This document shows, one piece after another, positions 20,171 to 30,245 of a stretch of 64,000 nucleotides of DNA. The notes beneath the pieces are model-generated. The model was not told where the DNA came from. It did not search any database and saw nothing but the letters and a program-made list of their open reading frames with translations. The first letter of the stretch is position 1. The number at the start of each line of letters is the position of its first letter. The position numbers and the translations under genes are program-made. Origin of the DNA: Xylophilus ampelinus. GTDB taxonomy: Bacteria > Pseudomonadota > Gammaproteobacteria > Burkholderiales > Burkholderiaceae_C. Location of the stretch: assembly GCF_901875635.1 (NCBI RefSeq), contig NZ_CABFMN010000083.1:13396-77395 (forward strand), written 5' to 3'.

Positions 20171-20458
20171 TCAGGACTTGATGGGCGTCAGGGAGCCCGT
20201 GCCCTTGGGCGTCTTGATCGTGGTGCAGGTGCCGGCGGGCACGTTCTTCCAGGCATTGCCCTGGTAGTCCATCTTCGAGGTGCCGGCGCAGGTCGTGCCG
20301 GGGCCGGCGGCACAGTCGTTCTTGCCAGCCATGGAGACGCCGTAGCACTTCTCCATGCTGGCCATCTTGTCGCCCATGGGCTTGTCTTGCGCCATAGCGG
20401 CACCGCTGGCGAGGGCGGCGAGGGCGAGGGTGGTGATGGCGAGGCTGCGTTGGGTCAT
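20171..20458 (-). CDS. bufA1: Bufferin precursor peptide (DUF2282, BufA1/GigP-like)
   Basis: 95 residues. A Sec signal peptide ([19 protein letters not shown], cleavage near AMA-Q) precedes a core with exactly four cysteines: [28 protein letters not shown] and [10 protein letters not shown]. This four-Cys layout is the bufferin-1 pattern, in which the MNIO enzyme modifies some cysteines and the product buffers copper in the periplasm. AGGAG lies at a good distance before the ATG. An in-frame extension upstream would bury the signal peptide and is rejected. The gene is the first of the operon, behind a SigF-like promoter. Confidence 0.9.
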   Translation of the reverse strand: MTQRSLAITTLALAALASGAAMAQDKPMGDKMASMEKCYGVSMAGKNDCAAGPGTTCAGTSKMDYQGNAWKNVPAGTCTTIKTPKGTGSLTPIKS

Positions 20459-20529
20459 GGGAACTCCTGGAAAGGGTTGAAAACGAAGGGGGGATCGAAA
20501 AACCTGCCGGCCGGCGCGGTCCTTCCTAG

Positions 20530-20556
20530 TTCGGGCCTTCACGCCGGCCGGGTTAC
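20530..20556 (-). promoter_or_regulatory. SigF-type ECF promoter of the bufferin operon
   Basis: On the minus strand GTAACC (20556-20551) is followed after 17 bp by CGAA (20533-20530), giving a leader of about 65 nt before bufA1. The extended element CTGTAACCCG is repeated in the divergent promoter. GTAACC/CGAA is the promoter type I recall for SigF of Caulobacter, which controls such an operon. Confidence 0.72.
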
Positions 20557-20599
20557 AGCGGCGTGCACAATCGCGCCGAAAAATTCCAGCGCGGCCGCT

Positions 20600-20625
20600 G
20601 TAACCCGTCGGTGCCATGCCACGAA
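20600..20625 (+). promoter_or_regulatory. SigF-type ECF promoter of the sigma factor gene (autoregulation)
   Basis: GTAACC at 20600-20605 and CGAA at 20622-20625, spacer 16 bp, inside the sequence CTGTAACCCGTCGG. The upstream ATG at 20616 lies inside this promoter, so it cannot be the start if transcription begins here. Confidence 0.65.
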
Positions 20626-20648
20626 CAACCAACACAAGCCAGTCCCCG

Positions 20649-21197
20649 ATGAACGAGGTCGAGACGCAGTTGCGCGGCCTGTTCCTGCGTGGCCTGGAGG
20701 GAGACGCCGCCGCCTACCGCGATTGCCTGCAACAGCTGGCGCGTTATCTGCGCGCCTTCCTCGGCAGGCGCCTGTTCGGCTGGCCCGATGATGTGGAAGA
20801 CCTCGTCCAGGAATGCCTGCTCGCCATGCACAACCAGCGCCATACCTACCAGAGCGACCAGCCCCTGACGGCCTGGGCGCATGCGATCGCACGCTACAAG
20901 CTCATCGACCTGCTGCGCGCGAAGTCGGTGCGCGAGGCGCTGCACGACCCGCTGGATGACGACATGGAACTCTTCGCCGATTCGGCCACCGAGGCCAGCG
21001 ACGCGCGGCGCGATGTGCAGGGGCTACTGGCCGAGTTGCCCGACCGGCACCGGCTGCCGATCGTGCACGTCAAGCTGCAGGGCCTGTCGGTCGCGGAGAC
21101 GGCAAAACTCACCGGCATGTCGGAGTCGGCGGTGAAGGTCGGCATCCACCGGGGCCTGAAGGCGCTGGCAGCGCGCATGCGCAAGGACGCGGCATGA
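20649..21197 (+). CDS. SigF-like ECF sigma factor
   Basis: 182 residues from the ATG at 20649. Region 2 is seen in [21 protein letters not shown] and [21 protein letters not shown]; region 4 in [44 protein letters not shown]. An ATG at 20616 would add 11 residues but sits between the -35 and -10 elements of the predicted promoter, so I prefer 20649. The gene overlaps the DUF1109 anti-sigma gene by ATGA and is divergent from the bufferin operon, as in the SigF/NrsF and RpoQ systems that respond to copper, gold or oxidants. Confidence 0.88.
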   Translation: MNEVETQLRGLFLRGLEGDAAAYRDCLQQLARYLRAFLGRRLFGWPDDVEDLVQECLLAMHNQRHTYQSDQPLTAWAHAIARYKLIDLLRAKSVREALHDPLDDDMELFADSATEASDARRDVQGLLAELPDRHRLPIVHVKLQGLSVAETAKLTGMSESAVKVGIHRGLKALAARMRKDAA

Positions 21198-21835
21198 AGA
21201 CCGACGATTTCGTGGCCATGCTGGCGGCGGGGGCCGAGCCTGTGCCGCGCCGCGCAGTGAGCCGCCGGCTGTGGTGGGCGCTGGGCCTGAGCCTGCCCGT
21301 GGCGCTGGCCATCATGCAGGCCGAATACGGCATGCGCCGCGACATCGTGCAGGCGATGTTCTGGCCGATGTTCTGGGTCAAGGTGCTGATGCCCGCCTGC
21401 ATCGGCGTGGCCGGCTACGTGATGGTGCAGCGGTTGGCGCGGCCGGGCGTCGCGGTGCGGCGGGCCTGGCTCGGCATCGCGCTGCCGGTGCTCGCGCTCT
21501 GGGTGCACGCGGCCATGGCGTGGGCGACGATGCCCGAGACGGCGCGCATGCCGGCCCTCATGGGAAGCACATGGCGCACCTGCGTCTTCAACATCGCGCT
21601 GATCTCGCTGCCCATGTTCGTGGCAGCACTGCTGGCGCTGCGTGGACTGGCGCCGACGCGGCCGGCTGCGGCCGGCGCCGCTGCCGGGGCGCTGGCCGCG
21701 GGTGCGGGCGCGGCCGTGTACGCCCTGCATTGCCCGGAACTCACGGCGCCGTTCCTGGCGGTGTGGTACGTGCTGGGGATGGCACTGCCCGCGGCAGCAG
21801 GAGCGCTGATCGGCCCGCGCTTGCTGCGCTGGTAG
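21194..21835 (+). CDS. NrsF-like membrane anti-sigma factor (DUF1109)
   Basis: 213 residues with six hydrophobic segments after a short cytoplasmic N-terminus ([20 protein letters not shown]), the NrsF/DUF1109 plan. Three cysteines fall at PACIG, RTCVFN and LHCPEL near membrane ends. In NrsF, cysteines of this kind sense metal or oxidant and release SigF. Coupled to the sigma gene by ATGA. It should hold the sigma factor at the inner membrane until stress. Confidence 0.85.
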   Translation: MKTDDFVAMLAAGAEPVPRRAVSRRLWWALGLSLPVALAIMQAEYGMRRDIVQAMFWPMFWVKVLMPACIGVAGYVMVQRLARPGVAVRRAWLGIALPVLALWVHAAMAWATMPETARMPALMGSTWRTCVFNIALISLPMFVAALLALRGLAPTRPAAAGAAAGALAAGAGAAVYALHCPELTAPFLAVWYVLGMALPAAAGALIGPRLLRW

Positions 21836-21837
21836 GC

Positions 21838-21922
21838 ACGTAGCTTCAAGCCAAAAAGGGCCGCAGCGCCCATCCTGCTTGCGCGAGCAGCTATCAAAAA
21901 GATAGACAGCCTGCGCAGGCGC
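21838..21922 (-). repeat. Comamonadaceae-type intergenic repeat, copy 3
   Basis: Read on the minus strand: GTCTATCTTTTTGATAGCTG, then CTCGCGCAAGCAGG and a tail ending TTTTTGGCTTGAAGC. It lies between the convergent anti-sigma and HerA-like genes and could act as a bidirectional punctuation element. Confidence 0.8.
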
Positions 21923-21927
21923 TGTGC

Positions 21928-23445
<1,518 letters not shown>

Positions 23446-23471
23446 GGGGCGCTCCGGAGGGATGGATAGGG

Positions 23472-23500
23472 GCAGTCTATCCAAGGGCGCCTTCTATAAT
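23472..23500 (+). promoter_or_regulatory. Candidate promoter of the APE-like lipid cluster
   Basis: A perfect TATAAT lies at 23495-23500, about 45 bp before the GTG start of the first gene. The -35 region is poor (GCAGTC at 17 bp), so activator help is possible. No other promoter is needed downstream because most of the genes overlap or nearly abut. Confidence 0.5.
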
Positions 23501-23544
23501 TTCGCCTCCTTTCGAGAAATAGTTCAACGACCCCGGAGTCCTGA

Positions 23545-23841
23545 GTGTCATCTGCCGCAAACCCTGCATCCGCCTCCGCCCAATCGCCCCTCGAAGCCGA
23601 ACTGGCCACGGTGCTCGTGAATGCGCTGAACCTCGAGGTGACGCCGGAGTCGATCGACCCGACCATTCCGCTGTACGGCGACGGCCTGGGCCTGGACTCC
23701 ATCGACATCCTCGAAGTGGCGCTGGAGATTTCCCGTCGCTACGGCTTCCAGCTGCGCTCGGACGACGAGCGCAACAAGCAGATCTTCGAATCGCTGCGCA
23801 GCCTGGCCGCGCACGTCGAGCAGAACCGCACCACGGCCTGA
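23545..23841 (+). CDS. Acyl carrier protein of the APE-like cluster
   Basis: 98 residues with a GTG start. After an Ala/Ser-rich head comes the ACP core LATVLVNALNLEVTPESIDP and GDGLGLDSIDILEVAL, in which the DS serine accepts phosphopantetheine. It is a specialised carrier, not housekeeping AcpP, given its position at the head of a lipid gene set. APE clusters normally carry two ACPs; I see one. Confidence 0.88.
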   Translation: MSSAANPASASAQSPLEAELATVLVNALNLEVTPESIDPTIPLYGDGLGLDSIDILEVALEISRRYGFQLRSDDERNKQIFESLRSLAAHVEQNRTTA

Positions 23842-23857
23842 GGCATGAGCGGTCGCC

Positions 23858-24535
23858 ATGCGCCTCGCGCCGCCGGGCGCGACTGAGATGGCGGGATGGC
23901 GTCTGGCGCTCCTGCTGCTCGCAGGGGTCGCGTATGCAGGCCTGTCGCACTGGATGATGCTGTTCCACGCGGCCGAGCCGTGGGCGGTCGTGGTGCTGCT
24001 CGGGCCGCTGTGGCTGTCCGGGCTGGGTCTGGCCGCGGGCCGCTTCGGGCGGCCGGGCGCGGTGGCTGTGTTGCTGGCGGCCGCAGTGTTCTGCGTGCTG
24101 GTCTGGCGCGGCGAGGCGGGCGATCCCAACCGCCTGTACGTGCTGCAGCACGTGGGCATCAACGCGCTGCTGTGCGGCTGGTTCGGCAGCACGCTGCGGC
24201 CCGATCGGCTGTCGCTCATCGGCCAGTTCGCGCAACGCATCCATCCGCTGACGCCGGCGCACCGTGCCTACACGGCCGCCGTCACGCGGGTCTGGGCGGT
24301 GTACTTCGCGGCGGTATCGGCGCTGTCCCTGGTGGTGTATTTCACGCTGCCGTTCGCGGCCTGGTCGCTGTTCTCGAACGTGCTGACACCCATCGGCGTC
24401 GGCGTGCTGTTCATCGGCGAATACCTGCTGCGCTACCGCCTGCACCCCGAATTCGAGCGCACACGCCTGGTCGATGCCGTGCGTGCCTTCTATAACAACG
24501 TGCCGGCCGAGCGGCCGGCCGCTCCCAAGCAATGA
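23858..24535 (+). CDS. COG4648-type integral membrane protein of APE clusters (ApeG-like)
   Basis: Up to 225 residues; an alternative ATG at 23888 gives 215 and starts MAGWRLALLLLAG. Six to seven hydrophobic segments, including a C-terminal pair with FSNVLTPIGVGVLFIGEYLLRYRLHP, match the COG4648 membrane proteins found between ACP and AMP-ligase in aryl-polyene loci. Function unknown. Its stop overlaps the ligase start (ATGA). Confidence 0.72.
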   Translation: MRLAPPGATEMAGWRLALLLLAGVAYAGLSHWMMLFHAAEPWAVVVLLGPLWLSGLGLAAGRFGRPGAVAVLLAAAVFCVLVWRGEAGDPNRLYVLQHVGINALLCGWFGSTLRPDRLSLIGQFAQRIHPLTPAHRAYTAAVTRVWAVYFAAVSALSLVVYFTLPFAAWSLFSNVLTPIGVGVLFIGEYLLRYRLHPEFERTRLVDAVRAFYNNVPAERPAAPKQ

Positions 24536-26238
24536 CGCAGCGCACGTCCCCACTTCCCCTGCTCGGCGAGCGCGACCTGGACGCGCCCCTGGCCTGGCAC
24601 CAGGGCCGGCCGGTCAGTGCCCGCACCTTCCTAGCCGACGTGGCGCGGCAGGCCGCGGTGCTCCCGGCCGAAGGTCCGGCCGTCAACGTCTGCGGCGACC
24701 GCTATGCCTTCGCGGTCTGCCTGAGCGCTGCGCTGCTGCGCGGCCACGCGAGCCTGCTGCCGCCCGACGCGCGGCCCGACACCCTGGCGCGCGTGTGCGC
24801 GCCGCACGCCACGCCCTTCATCCTGACCGACCATCCCGCACTCGACACGCCCGGCCTGCCGCATGTGCCGGTGGTGTGCACGCGCGAAGCGGGCGAGGGT
24901 GAGCACGGCGGGGCCGTGCCGCAATTCGACGGCGCCCGGCACGCCGTGAGCCTGCTCACTTCCGGCTCGACCGGCGTGCCGCAGCCGCATGCCAAGCGCT
25001 GGGACACCCTGGTCGGCGACGTCGAGGCCGCCGTGCCGAGCCTGTGTGCGCTGCTCGGCCTCGAGTCGCTGCACGGCATGACGCTGGTGGCCACCGTGCC
25101 GGTGCAGCACAGCTACGGCCTGGAATCGACCCTGCTGCTGGCGCTGCACGGCGGCGCGGCGTTCGAGAGCGGCCGGCCCTTCTATCCGGCCGACATCGTG
25201 CAGGCGCTCGAGTCCGTACCGCGGCCGCGCGCGCTGGTGACCACGCCCTTCCACCTGAAGACGCTGCTGCAGTCCGGCCTGGCGCTGCCGCCAGTCGATC
25301 TGCTGCTGTCGGCCACGGCACCGCTGTCGCCGCAACTGGCGCAGCAGGCCGAGCAGGCCACGGGCGGCGTGCTGCTCGAGATCTACGGCAGCACCGAGTC
25401 CGGCCAGGTGGCGGTGCGCCGCACCACCCGCAGCGAGGTGTGGGAGACCTTCGGCGCCATCGAGGTGCATGCCCGCACCGGCGACGACGGCGTGGAGCGC
25501 TTCGTCTTCGAGGGCGACTTCGTCCCCGAGCCGACGCCGATGGCGGATGTGCTCGAGTTGCTGGACGCACGGCGCTTCCGCCTCTTCGGCCGGGCCAACG
25601 ACCTGATCCACGTGGCCGGCCGGCGCAGTTCGCTCGGCCACCTGAACTACCACCTCAACAGCATCGCCGGCGTGCAGGACGGCGCCTTCTGGCTGCCCGA
25701 CGACGTGGCCGACGGCGTGGTGCGGCCGATCGCCTTCGTGGTGGCGCCGGGCGTCGAGGCCCATGACATCGTCGCCGCGCTGCGCGATCGCATCGAGGCC
25801 GTCTTCGTGCCGCGTCGCGTGGTGCACGTGGCGTCTTTGCCGCGCGAGGGCACGGGCAAGCTCACGGTGCGCGCGCTGCGCGAGTTCGCCCTGGCGCAAC
25901 TGGCCGCGGAAGGCGCGCCGGTGCGGCTGACCCACGAGGTGCCACAGGACCATCCCTGCTTCGCCGGCCACTTCCCGGGCCAGCCGCTGATGCCCGGCGC
26001 GCTGCTGCTCGCCGAGTTGCAGGAAGCCATGCAGCGCGTGCCGGCGCTGCACCGGCGCCTGGGCGATGCGCCGGTGCTGGCTGCGGCGAAGTTCCTTGCC
26101 CCGGTGCGGCCGGGCAGCACGCTGGTGTTCGACCTGCAACCCGAAGAGGGGGCAGGGCGGGGCGTGCGCTTCGACATCCGCTGCGGCGACACCGTGGCCG
26201 CCACCGGCCGGTGGACCCCCGGCGCTGCGGCCCCATGA
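24532..26238 (+). CDS. Fused acyl-AMP ligase and hotdog dehydratase (ApeH-ApeI fusion)
   Basis: 568 residues in two domains. Residues about 1-455 form an ANL adenylation domain: SLLTSGSTGVPQPHAKRW (P-loop), EIYGSTESGQVAVR, LFGRANDLIHVAGRR and catalytic Lys in REGTGKLTVRAL. Residues about 463-568 are a FabZ-like hotdog domain with HPCFAGHFPGQPLMPGALLL. In E. coli-type APE loci these are separate genes (apeH, apeI); here they form one chain. The ligase would load an acyl or aryl starter onto the ACP and the second domain would dehydrate 3-hydroxyacyl-ACP. Confidence 0.85.
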   Translation: MTQRTSPLPLLGERDLDAPLAWHQGRPVSARTFLADVARQAAVLPAEGPAVNVCGDRYAFAVCLSAALLRGHASLLPPDARPDTLARVCAPHATPFILTDHPALDTPGLPHVPVVCTREAGEGEHGGAVPQFDGARHAVSLLTSGSTGVPQPHAKRWDTLVGDVEAAVPSLCALLGLESLHGMTLVATVPVQHSYGLESTLLLALHGGAAFESGRPFYPADIVQALESVPRPRALVTTPFHLKTLLQSGLALPPVDLLLSATAPLSPQLAQQAEQATGGVLLEIYGSTESGQVAVRRTTRSEVWETFGAIEVHARTGDDGVERFVFEGDFVPEPTPMADVLELLDARRFRLFGRANDLIHVAGRRSSLGHLNYHLNSIAGVQDGAFWLPDDVADGVVRPIAFVVAPGVEAHDIVAALRDRIEAVFVPRRVVHVASLPREGTGKLTVRALREFALAQLAAEGAPVRLTHEVPQDHPCFAGHFPGQPLMPGALLLAELQEAMQRVPALHRRLGDAPVLAAAKFLAPVRPGSTLVFDLQPEEGAGRGVRFDIRCGDTVAATGRWTPGAAAP

Positions 26239-27251
26239 GCGTGGTCGGGGAGGAGATGGGACCCGTGGCGCAGCGCCCGCCCGAGGCGCCGCCGGCCGCC
26301 AACGCAGCGGCGCCCGCCGACTGGGCGCAGGCGCCCGAGCGCAGCAACATGGCCGCGCTGCGCTTCATCTGCTGGGTGGCGCTGCGCCTGGGCCGGCCGG
26401 TGGCGCGGCTGATCCTGCATCCGATCACGCTGTACTTCCTGCTGTTCTCGCCGTCGCAGCGACGGCACATCCGGCGCTACCTCGAGCGGGCCATCGGGCC
26501 GCACGCCGGCTGGGGCGACGGCTACCGCCTGCTCCACAGCTTCGCCTCGACGGTGCTGGACCGCGTCTACTTCCTGCGCGGCCGGCTCGACCTGTTCGAC
26601 GTCAACGTCACCGGCGTTCCGGTGATCGAGGACGAGTTGCGCGCCGGGCGCGGCGCCTTCCTCATCGGTGCGCACGTCGGCAGCTTCGAGGCGCTGAGCG
26701 CCTGCCGGCAGCAGGGCTCGGGCGAGCTCGACCTGCAACTGGCCATGCTGATGTTCCCGGACAACGCGCGGCGCATCAACGCGGTGCTCGATGCGATCAG
26801 CCTGCCCGGGCTCAAGCCGCGCGTGATCGCACTCGGCCGCCCGAGCGCGATGCTCGAACTGCGCGACTGGCTCGACGCCGGCCACATGGCCGGCATGCTG
26901 GGCGACCGCACCCTCACGCCACAGGAAGAGGCGGCCGGCCAGCGCGGCGACACGATCCTGCTGCCCTTCCTCGGCCGCGAGGCGCCGTTCACCGACGGCC
27001 CCTTCCGCCTCGCGGCACTGCTGCGGCGCAAGGTGCTGTTCATGGCCGGCGTCTACCACGGCGGCGCACACTACGAGGTGGTGTTCGAGCCGCTGGCCGA
27101 CTTCTCCGCCCGCATCACCGACCCGGCACAGCGGGAACAACGCATCCGCGCCGCCCTCGAAGCCTATGTGCAGCGGCTCGAGGCTCTTTGCCGCGCCCAT
27201 CCCCACAACTGGTTCAATTTCCATGATTTCTGGCAGGAAGATGCGCAGTAG
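26235..27251 (+). CDS. LpxL/HtrB-like acyltransferase
   Basis: 338 residues from the ATG overlapping the ligase stop. An N-terminal membrane-associated segment (ALRFICWVALRLGRPVARL, then LHPITLYFLLFSPSQRRH) precedes a lysophospholipid/lipid A acyltransferase domain with the H-x4-E motif in IGAHVGSFEALSA and the segment MLGDRTLTP. In APE loci such an enzyme transfers the polyene acyl chain to a lipid acceptor at the inner membrane. The specificity is unknown. Confidence 0.83.
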   Translation: MSVVGEEMGPVAQRPPEAPPAANAAAPADWAQAPERSNMAALRFICWVALRLGRPVARLILHPITLYFLLFSPSQRRHIRRYLERAIGPHAGWGDGYRLLHSFASTVLDRVYFLRGRLDLFDVNVTGVPVIEDELRAGRGAFLIGAHVGSFEALSACRQQGSGELDLQLAMLMFPDNARRINAVLDAISLPGLKPRVIALGRPSAMLELRDWLDAGHMAGMLGDRTLTPQEEAAGQRGDTILLPFLGREAPFTDGPFRLAALLRRKVLFMAGVYHGGAHYEVVFEPLADFSARITDPAQREQRIRAALEAYVQRLEALCRAHPHNWFNFHDFWQEDAQ

Positions 27252-27837
27252 CCTCCACCCACGCTCCTGGTTCGCGGTCGCCCTGTTGGCCCTGGCGGCA
27301 TGGCTGCCGCCGGCGGGCGCCTGGGCCTTCGAGGTCAAGGACCTCATGGGCCTGCTCGCCCAGCAGAAGAACGGCGAGGCCCGATTCACTGAACAGCGCT
27401 ACGTGCGCGGCATCGACGGCCCGCTCGCCTCCAGCGGCACGCTGAGCTTCGTGCCGCCCGACAAGCTGGTGCGACGCACGCTGAGCCCGCGGCCCGAATC
27501 GATGTCGGTGGAAGGCAATGCCCTGGTGCTGCAGCGCGGCGGCCGCACCCGCACGACCACCGTGGACAGCATGCCCGAGCTCGCCGGCCTGATCGAGGCG
27601 ATGCGTGGCGCGCTCAGCGGCAATGCCACCCTGCTGCAGCGCTACTTCAGCACCGACCTGAAGGGCGACGCCAGGGACTGGACGCTCGACCTCTCGCCCC
27701 TCGATCCGGCGCTCGGCCGCCAGATCCGCAGCCTGCGCCTGAGCGGCCGCGCCGGCGAGCTGCAGGGCGTCGAGATGGAATTCGTCGGCGGCGACCGGTC
27801 CGTGATGACCATCGTGCCGGGGCGCGCGGCGCCATGA
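27241..27837 (+). CDS. LolA-like outer-membrane lipoprotein carrier homologue
   Basis: About 198 residues if started at 27241, which overlaps the acyltransferase by 11 bases; an ATG at 27223 is possible. A signal peptide (SWFAVALLALAAWLPPAGAWA) precedes a LolA-like fold with FTEQRYVRGIDGPLASSGTLSFVPPDKLVRRTL and GGDRSVMTIVPG. LolA homologues in APE loci are thought to chaperone the lipid through the periplasm. Confidence 0.8.
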   Translation: MRSSLHPRSWFAVALLALAAWLPPAGAWAFEVKDLMGLLAQQKNGEARFTEQRYVRGIDGPLASSGTLSFVPPDKLVRRTLSPRPESMSVEGNALVLQRGGRTRTTTVDSMPELAGLIEAMRGALSGNATLLQRYFSTDLKGDARDWTLDLSPLDPALGRQIRSLRLSGRAGELQGVEMEFVGGDRSVMTIVPGRAAP

Positions 27838-30245
27838 GCGTGAGGGCGGCAGGTCCGCGGCACCGCTGGCTGGCGCTGGGCGTCTGGCTGCTCCTGCTGC
27901 TGGCGGGCGTTGGCGTCATCGCGCGCTCGCATTTCAGCGCCGACCTGTCGGCCTTCCTGCCGGCCAGCCCCGACGCCAAGCAGCGCATGCTGATCGAGCA
28001 GCTGCAAAGCGGCATCGCGTCGCGCACGCTGTTCATCGGCATCGAGGGCGGGCAGGACGCGGCCGACCGCGCCCAGGTCTCGCGCGAGATGGGCCGCAAG
28101 CTGCGGGCGAGCGGCCTGTTCGACCAGGTGCAGAACGGCGACACTACCGACTGGAAGGACGCCGGCACCTGGGTCTTCGACCATCGCTACCAGCTGTCGC
28201 CCGACGTCACGCCCGCGCGCTTCACCACCGAGGGTCTGCGCGATGCGATCCTCGACACCCTGTCGCTGCTCGGGACGCCTGCAGGCAACGCCTTCAAGCC
28301 CTTGCTCGACCGCGACCCGACCGGCGAGGCCGCGCGAATCGCCGAGGCGCTGATCCCGCCCACCGCGCCGCGCACCGACGAGGGCGTGTGGGTGGCCCGC
28401 GAGGCGCCGCGCGCGCTGCTGCTGGCCAGCACCCGCGCGGCCGGCGGCGACCTCGACGCCCAGGCCGCGGCCATCGCGCGCGTGCACGCCGCCTTCGCCG
28501 AAGCCGCCGCCAGCGCCAAGGGGCAGGGCGCCCAGGCGCCGCGTCTGCTGATGAGCGGGACGGCCGTGTTCTCGGTGCAGAGCCGCGACAGCATCAAGTC
28601 GGAAGCGATCCACCTCGCCGTGGTCGGCGCCATCGTCATGAGCGGCCTGCTCCTGCTGGCTTTCGCCTCGCTGCGTGCGCTGGCGCTGGCCTTGCTGCCG
28701 GTGGCGACCGGCGTGGTCGCCGGCACCGCCAGCGTGAGCCTGATCTTCGGCAACGTGCACGGCCTGACGATGGGCTTCGGCAGCACGCTGATCGGCGAGA
28801 CGGTCGACTACGCCATCTACTACCTGATCCAGGCGCGCCAGGTCGCGACGGAACGCGCCGGGCTCGCCGGCTGGCAGCGCTGGCGCGACGTGCATTGGCC
28901 CACGGTGCGCCTCGGGCTGCTGACCTCGGTGTGCGGCTTCGCGGCGCTGGTCTTCTCGGGCTTTCCGGGCCTGGCGCAGTTGGGCGTCTTCTCCATCGCC
29001 GGGCTGGTCGCGGCGGCGCTGGCGACACGGTTCGTGCTGCCGGTCCTGGCGCCCAATGGCGCCACCGGCAAGGGCCTGCGCCGCTACATGGCGCAGGTGG
29101 CGGGCGCCATCGTCCATGCGCTGCCTCGGCTGCGCCTGCCGCTCATGGCGCTGGGCGTGGCGGCGGCGGCGCTGATCGTGTGGCAGGGCCAGGAGCTGTG
29201 GCGCGCCAAGCTCAGCTCGATGAGCCCGGTGCCGCGCTCCGCGCAGCTGCTGGACGAGAGCCTGCGCAACGACATCGGCGCCAGCGAGGCCGCGACGCTG
29301 GTGGTGGCCTATGGCGACACCGTCGAGGCGGCGTTGCGCAACGCCGAGGCGGCGGGCGCGCGCCTCGACAAGCTGGTCGACAGCGGCGAACTGCTCGGTT
29401 ACGACACCGTTACGCGCTTCCTGCCGAGTCAGCAGGCCCAGGCGCGCCGGCTGGAGGCGCTGCCCGATGCCGACACGCTGCGCGCGCGCCTGGCCGAGGC
29501 GACCACCGACCTGCCCCTGTCGGCACAGCGCCTGGCACCCTTCGTGGCGGAGGTCGAGAAGGCGCGTACGCGCCAGCCGGTCGGCCTCAAGGACATGGCC
29601 ACCGGCCCGCTCGAAGCCGTCGCCAACGCGCTGCTGTTCGAGCGCCCCGGCGGCGGCTGGGCCGCCATGCTGTCGCTGCACACCGGGCCGAAGTTCGAGC
29701 ACGCGAAGGTGGTCGCCGCGCTGGCCGGCCTGCCCGACGTGACGGTGGCCGACGTGGGCCAGGAGCTCGGCGACCTCTACGACCGCTACCTGCACGACGC
29801 CTTCGTCCAGGTGGCGCTGGGCGCGCTCGCGGTGGTGCTGCTGCTGGGCATCTGGCTGCGGTCGGCGCGCCGCCTCTTCGCCGTGTGCCTCCCGCTGGTG
29901 GTGGCGGTGGTGCTCACGCTCGGCGCCATGGCCGCGATGCACATGGCGCTGAGCATCCTGCACCTGGTGGGCCTGCTGCTGGTGGTGGCCGTGGGCTCCA
30001 ACTACGCGCTCTTCTTCGACCAGCTGCAGGTGACGGGCCATGCCGACGAGGACACGCTGGCCTCGCTCATGCTGGCCAACCTGACGACCGTGGTGTCGTT
30101 CACGCTGATCGCCATCTCGGCCATTCCCTCGCTGTCGGCGATCGGGCAGGTGGTCGCGCCCGGCGCCTTGCTGGCGCTGCTGCTCTCGGCCGCTTTCGCC
30201 CGCACGGGCAGGGCGTCGACTCCAGCCTCAAGCGAGGCGCCATGA
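27834..30245 (+). CDS. MMPL-family lipid exporter
   Basis: 803 residues, RND/MMPL topology: one N-terminal helix (LALGVWLLLLLAGVGVIA), a large periplasmic domain, a block of helices with LTMGFGSTLIGETVDYAIYYL, a second periplasmic domain and a C-terminal helix block ending ALLALLLSAAFA. GETVDYAIYYL and VGSNYALFFDQL occupy the positions of the proton-relay helices. It probably moves the finished lipid to the outer membrane with the LolA-like protein. Overlaps both neighbours by ATGA. Confidence 0.86.
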   Translation: MSVRAAGPRHRWLALGVWLLLLLAGVGVIARSHFSADLSAFLPASPDAKQRMLIEQLQSGIASRTLFIGIEGGQDAADRAQVSREMGRKLRASGLFDQVQNGDTTDWKDAGTWVFDHRYQLSPDVTPARFTTEGLRDAILDTLSLLGTPAGNAFKPLLDRDPTGEAARIAEALIPPTAPRTDEGVWVAREAPRALLLASTRAAGGDLDAQAAAIARVHAAFAEAAASAKGQGAQAPRLLMSGTAVFSVQSRDSIKSEAIHLAVVGAIVMSGLLLLAFASLRALALALLPVATGVVAGTASVSLIFGNVHGLTMGFGSTLIGETVDYAIYYLIQARQVATERAGLAGWQRWRDVHWPTVRLGLLTSVCGFAALVFSGFPGLAQLGVFSIAGLVAAALATRFVLPVLAPNGATGKGLRRYMAQVAGAIVHALPRLRLPLMALGVAAAALIVWQGQELWRAKLSSMSPVPRSAQLLDESLRNDIGASEAATLVVAYGDTVEAALRNAEAAGARLDKLVDSGELLGYDTVTRFLPSQQAQARRLEALPDADTLRARLAEATTDLPLSAQRLAPFVAEVEKARTRQPVGLKDMATGPLEAVANALLFERPGGGWAAMLSLHTGPKFEHAKVVAALAGLPDVTVADVGQELGDLYDRYLHDAFVQVALGALAVVLLLGIWLRSARRLFAVCLPLVVAVVLTLGAMAAMHMALSILHLVGLLLVVAVGSNYALFFDQLQVTGHADEDTLASLMLANLTTVVSFTLIAISAIPSLSAIGQVVAPGALLALLLSAAFARTGRASTPASSEAP

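Noticed and set aside
20616..20648. Earlier ATG for the ECF sigma factor
   Set aside because: It lies between the -35 and -10 elements of the predicted SigF-type promoter, so the ribosome could not use it on that transcript.
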